A stretch of 6,369 nt of DNA, taken from the NCBI GenBank assembly GCA_016839865.1, contig JAEOTN010000095.1:1-6369 (forward strand), read 5' to 3'. Below are positions 5,543 to 6,369 of the stretch, piece after piece. Position numbers and translations under genes: made by a program. The notes beneath the pieces were generated by a model, which saw only the letters and a list, made by a program, of their open reading frames with translations, ran no database searches and was not told the origin of the DNA. The stretch's first letter is position 1. Every line of letters begins with the position of its first letter. The stretch comes from Promethearchaeota archaeon. Its GTDB lineage: Archaea > Asgardarchaeota > Lokiarchaeia > Sigynarchaeales > MK-D1.

Positions 5543-5865
5543 AGTTCTCCGCATTTCTCACAGACTTGAGCTTCCCCGGAATTTCGAGTTCCACAATCTT
5601 GACACCACCAATTAAAGAGGATACATTCCAGTGAGTTCAACACCACCTACTTGAACAAGCAACGTGGAAAAACCGATTCCCAATGCCAGTGAGAATCCGT
5701 GAAAACGCCACTTATTTTTAAAAATGATGATGTATAGGATGCCAATAGCCAAACCTATGAACTTAAATAAATAAAGCGGAACTGTAAGTGTACCAAATCA
5801 TATATTAGAATCCGAACCATTTTTAGGAGTACGGTTGCTGTCTTGGATACATTACGTTCTTCCAT
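5533..5865 (-). pseudogene. Broken small membrane protein with C-terminal zinc ribbon (two frameshifts)
   Basis: Three minus-strand frames join into one sensible protein of about 110 residues. From ATG 5865: MEERNVSKTATVLLKMVRIL, then a shift near 5796-5806 to a hydrophobic frame (GTLTVPLYLFKFIGLAIGIL, then YIIIFKNKWRFHGFSL and LGIGFSTLLVQVGGVELTGM) with two likely membrane helices. A second shift near 5611-5620 leads to WWCQDCGTRNSGEAQVCEKC GELKK and a TAA at 5533. The CxxC-x10-CxxC spacing is a zinc ribbon, commonly found at an end of small archaeal membrane proteins. The clean continuation across frames argues for a recently inactivated gene, or for sequencing errors in a true gene; the sequence cannot tell which. 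A TATA-like TTTATAAA (5888-5895) is centred about 27 nt before the ATG. Confidence 0.7.
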
Positions 5866-5879
5866 TTCCTTATTTCAGT

Positions 5880-5923
5880 TTTTTGCATTTATAAAACTAT
5901 ATAGATTTAATTTTTACTAGGTT
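5880..5923. promoter_or_regulatory. Divergent promoter with palindromic TATA box
   Basis: TTTATAAA (5888-5895) is a perfect palindrome between two divergent starts. Rightward it reads TTTATAAAA, placing transcription near 5918 for the esterase ATG at 5936, with a weak AGGT (5919-5922) ahead of it. Leftward it lies about 27 nt before the ATG of the broken zinc-ribbon gene at 5865. An alternative rightward TATA, TTTAATTTTTA (5906-5916), would give a leaderless esterase message. TTTTTGCA, as in the ABC control region, abuts the box at 5880-5887. Confidence 0.45.
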
Positions 5924-5935
5924 AAATCATTTATA

Positions 5936-6369
5936 ATGAAACAACTTAAGCGAAAAATCATTGCAATTGCAATAGTTTCAATTTTTCTTGGTAGTATTCT
6001 TTCTGGAGGTGTGTGGTTTTTGGTAAGGCAAAAATATCCTAAAATTATAAAAAGTTTACCCGACCCGTTTATTCTAAACAATGGAACTCGCGTATCTACC
6101 CAGCAAGAATGGGACATAAGAAGAACGGAAATTAAGGAATTGCTTCAATCAATTGAATATGGAACAATTCCAGGACGTCCTGATAAGGTACGTGCCACAG
6201 AGATTAATAGTGAATTAGTGGAAAATGGCACAAAAAAGACTTTAGTTTTATCCATTACACCATTCAATTCGACTCCTTCAGTTGTGTTTAACATGACTGT
6301 TTGGGTGTATACACCTAATACACCTGGTCCTTTTCCAGCAGTGATTGATTGGCCTTTTGGGAGTCAATC
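5936..6369 (+). CDS. Membrane-anchored/secreted glucuronoyl- or acetylxylan-esterase-like hydrolase (CE15-like), partial
   Basis: The ATG at 5936 opens 144 codons that run off the right edge. Residues 1-6 are basic (KQLKRK) and 7-30 form one hydrophobic helix, a signal anchor or signal peptide, so the rest should be outside the cell. From residue 41 the sequence LPDPFILNNGTRVSTQQEWD followed by IRRTEIKELLQ and EYGTIPGRPDKV is the characteristic N-terminal block of the alpha/beta-hydrolase esterases near carbohydrate esterase family 15 (glucuronoyl methylesterases) and acetylxylan esterases. A beta-rich stretch follows, and VWVYTPNTPGPFPAVIDWPF is the strand leading to the oxyanion region. The catalytic Ser, acid and His lie beyond the window, so activity cannot be judged. 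It suggests use of plant-type or other esterified polysaccharides. A minus-strand open frame over its start is a shadow. Confidence 0.82.
   Translation, partial: MKQLKRKIIAIAIVSIFLGSILSGGVWFLVRQKYPKIIKSLPDPFILNNGTRVSTQQEWDIRRTEIKELLQSIEYGTIPGRPDKVRATEINSELVENGTKKTLVLSITPFNSTPSVVFNMTVWVYTPNTPGPFPAVIDWPFGSQ

Noticed and set aside
5917..6117. 66-codon minus-strand open frame
   Set aside because: Opposite strand of the esterase start, whose plus-strand translation matches a known family block.

Overview
The window looks like chromosomal DNA of an archaeon, most likely an Asgard archaeon of the Lokiarchaeia type. The evidence is indirect. It is AT-rich, and several genes have TATA-like boxes about 25-35 bases before the start codon, some followed by a purine-rich ribosome binding site. 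Gene content fits too: a short LRR protein with a Lokiarchaeal-looking N-terminal cap, a seven-helix membrane protein of a kind seen in these genomes, and a TIGR04076 protein. No rRNA or marker gene fixes the taxonomy.

Layout. Positions 1-3983 read leftward: a TIGR04076 cysteine protein (3714-3983), a 117-residue helical protein of unknown function (3234-3587), a histidine phosphatase (2582-3193) overlapping an LRR protein by ATGA (1722-2585), then an ABC-2 exporter made of an ATPase (614-1624) and a permease cut by the window edge (1-611). The ATPase has its own control region, packed with TTTTTGCA motifs. Rightward from 4142 lies a seven-helix membrane protein, divergent from the TIGR04076 gene. 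Both promoters carry the same TAATACT element against the TATA box.

Positions 4862-5346 hold no convincing gene. They contain two diverged tandem copies of a roughly 215-240 bp unit, each bounded by inverted repeats, each with a T-tract and a related short reading frame. This is the least explained part of the window. Positions 5347-5865 hold gene debris on the minus strand: a small membrane protein with a C-terminal zinc ribbon broken by two frameshifts, and a further open stretch without a start codon, separated by a 14 bp tandem duplication. From 5936 rightward begins a membrane-anchored, probably extracellular esterase related to glucuronoyl/acetylxylan esterases (CE15-like), cut by the right edge.

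How the genes work together: the ABC pair is a functional unit, and the phosphatase and LRR genes are translationally coupled. The rest is a mixed housekeeping/accessory neighbourhood with no visible single pathway. I see no CRISPR array, tRNA, rRNA, transposase or integrase.
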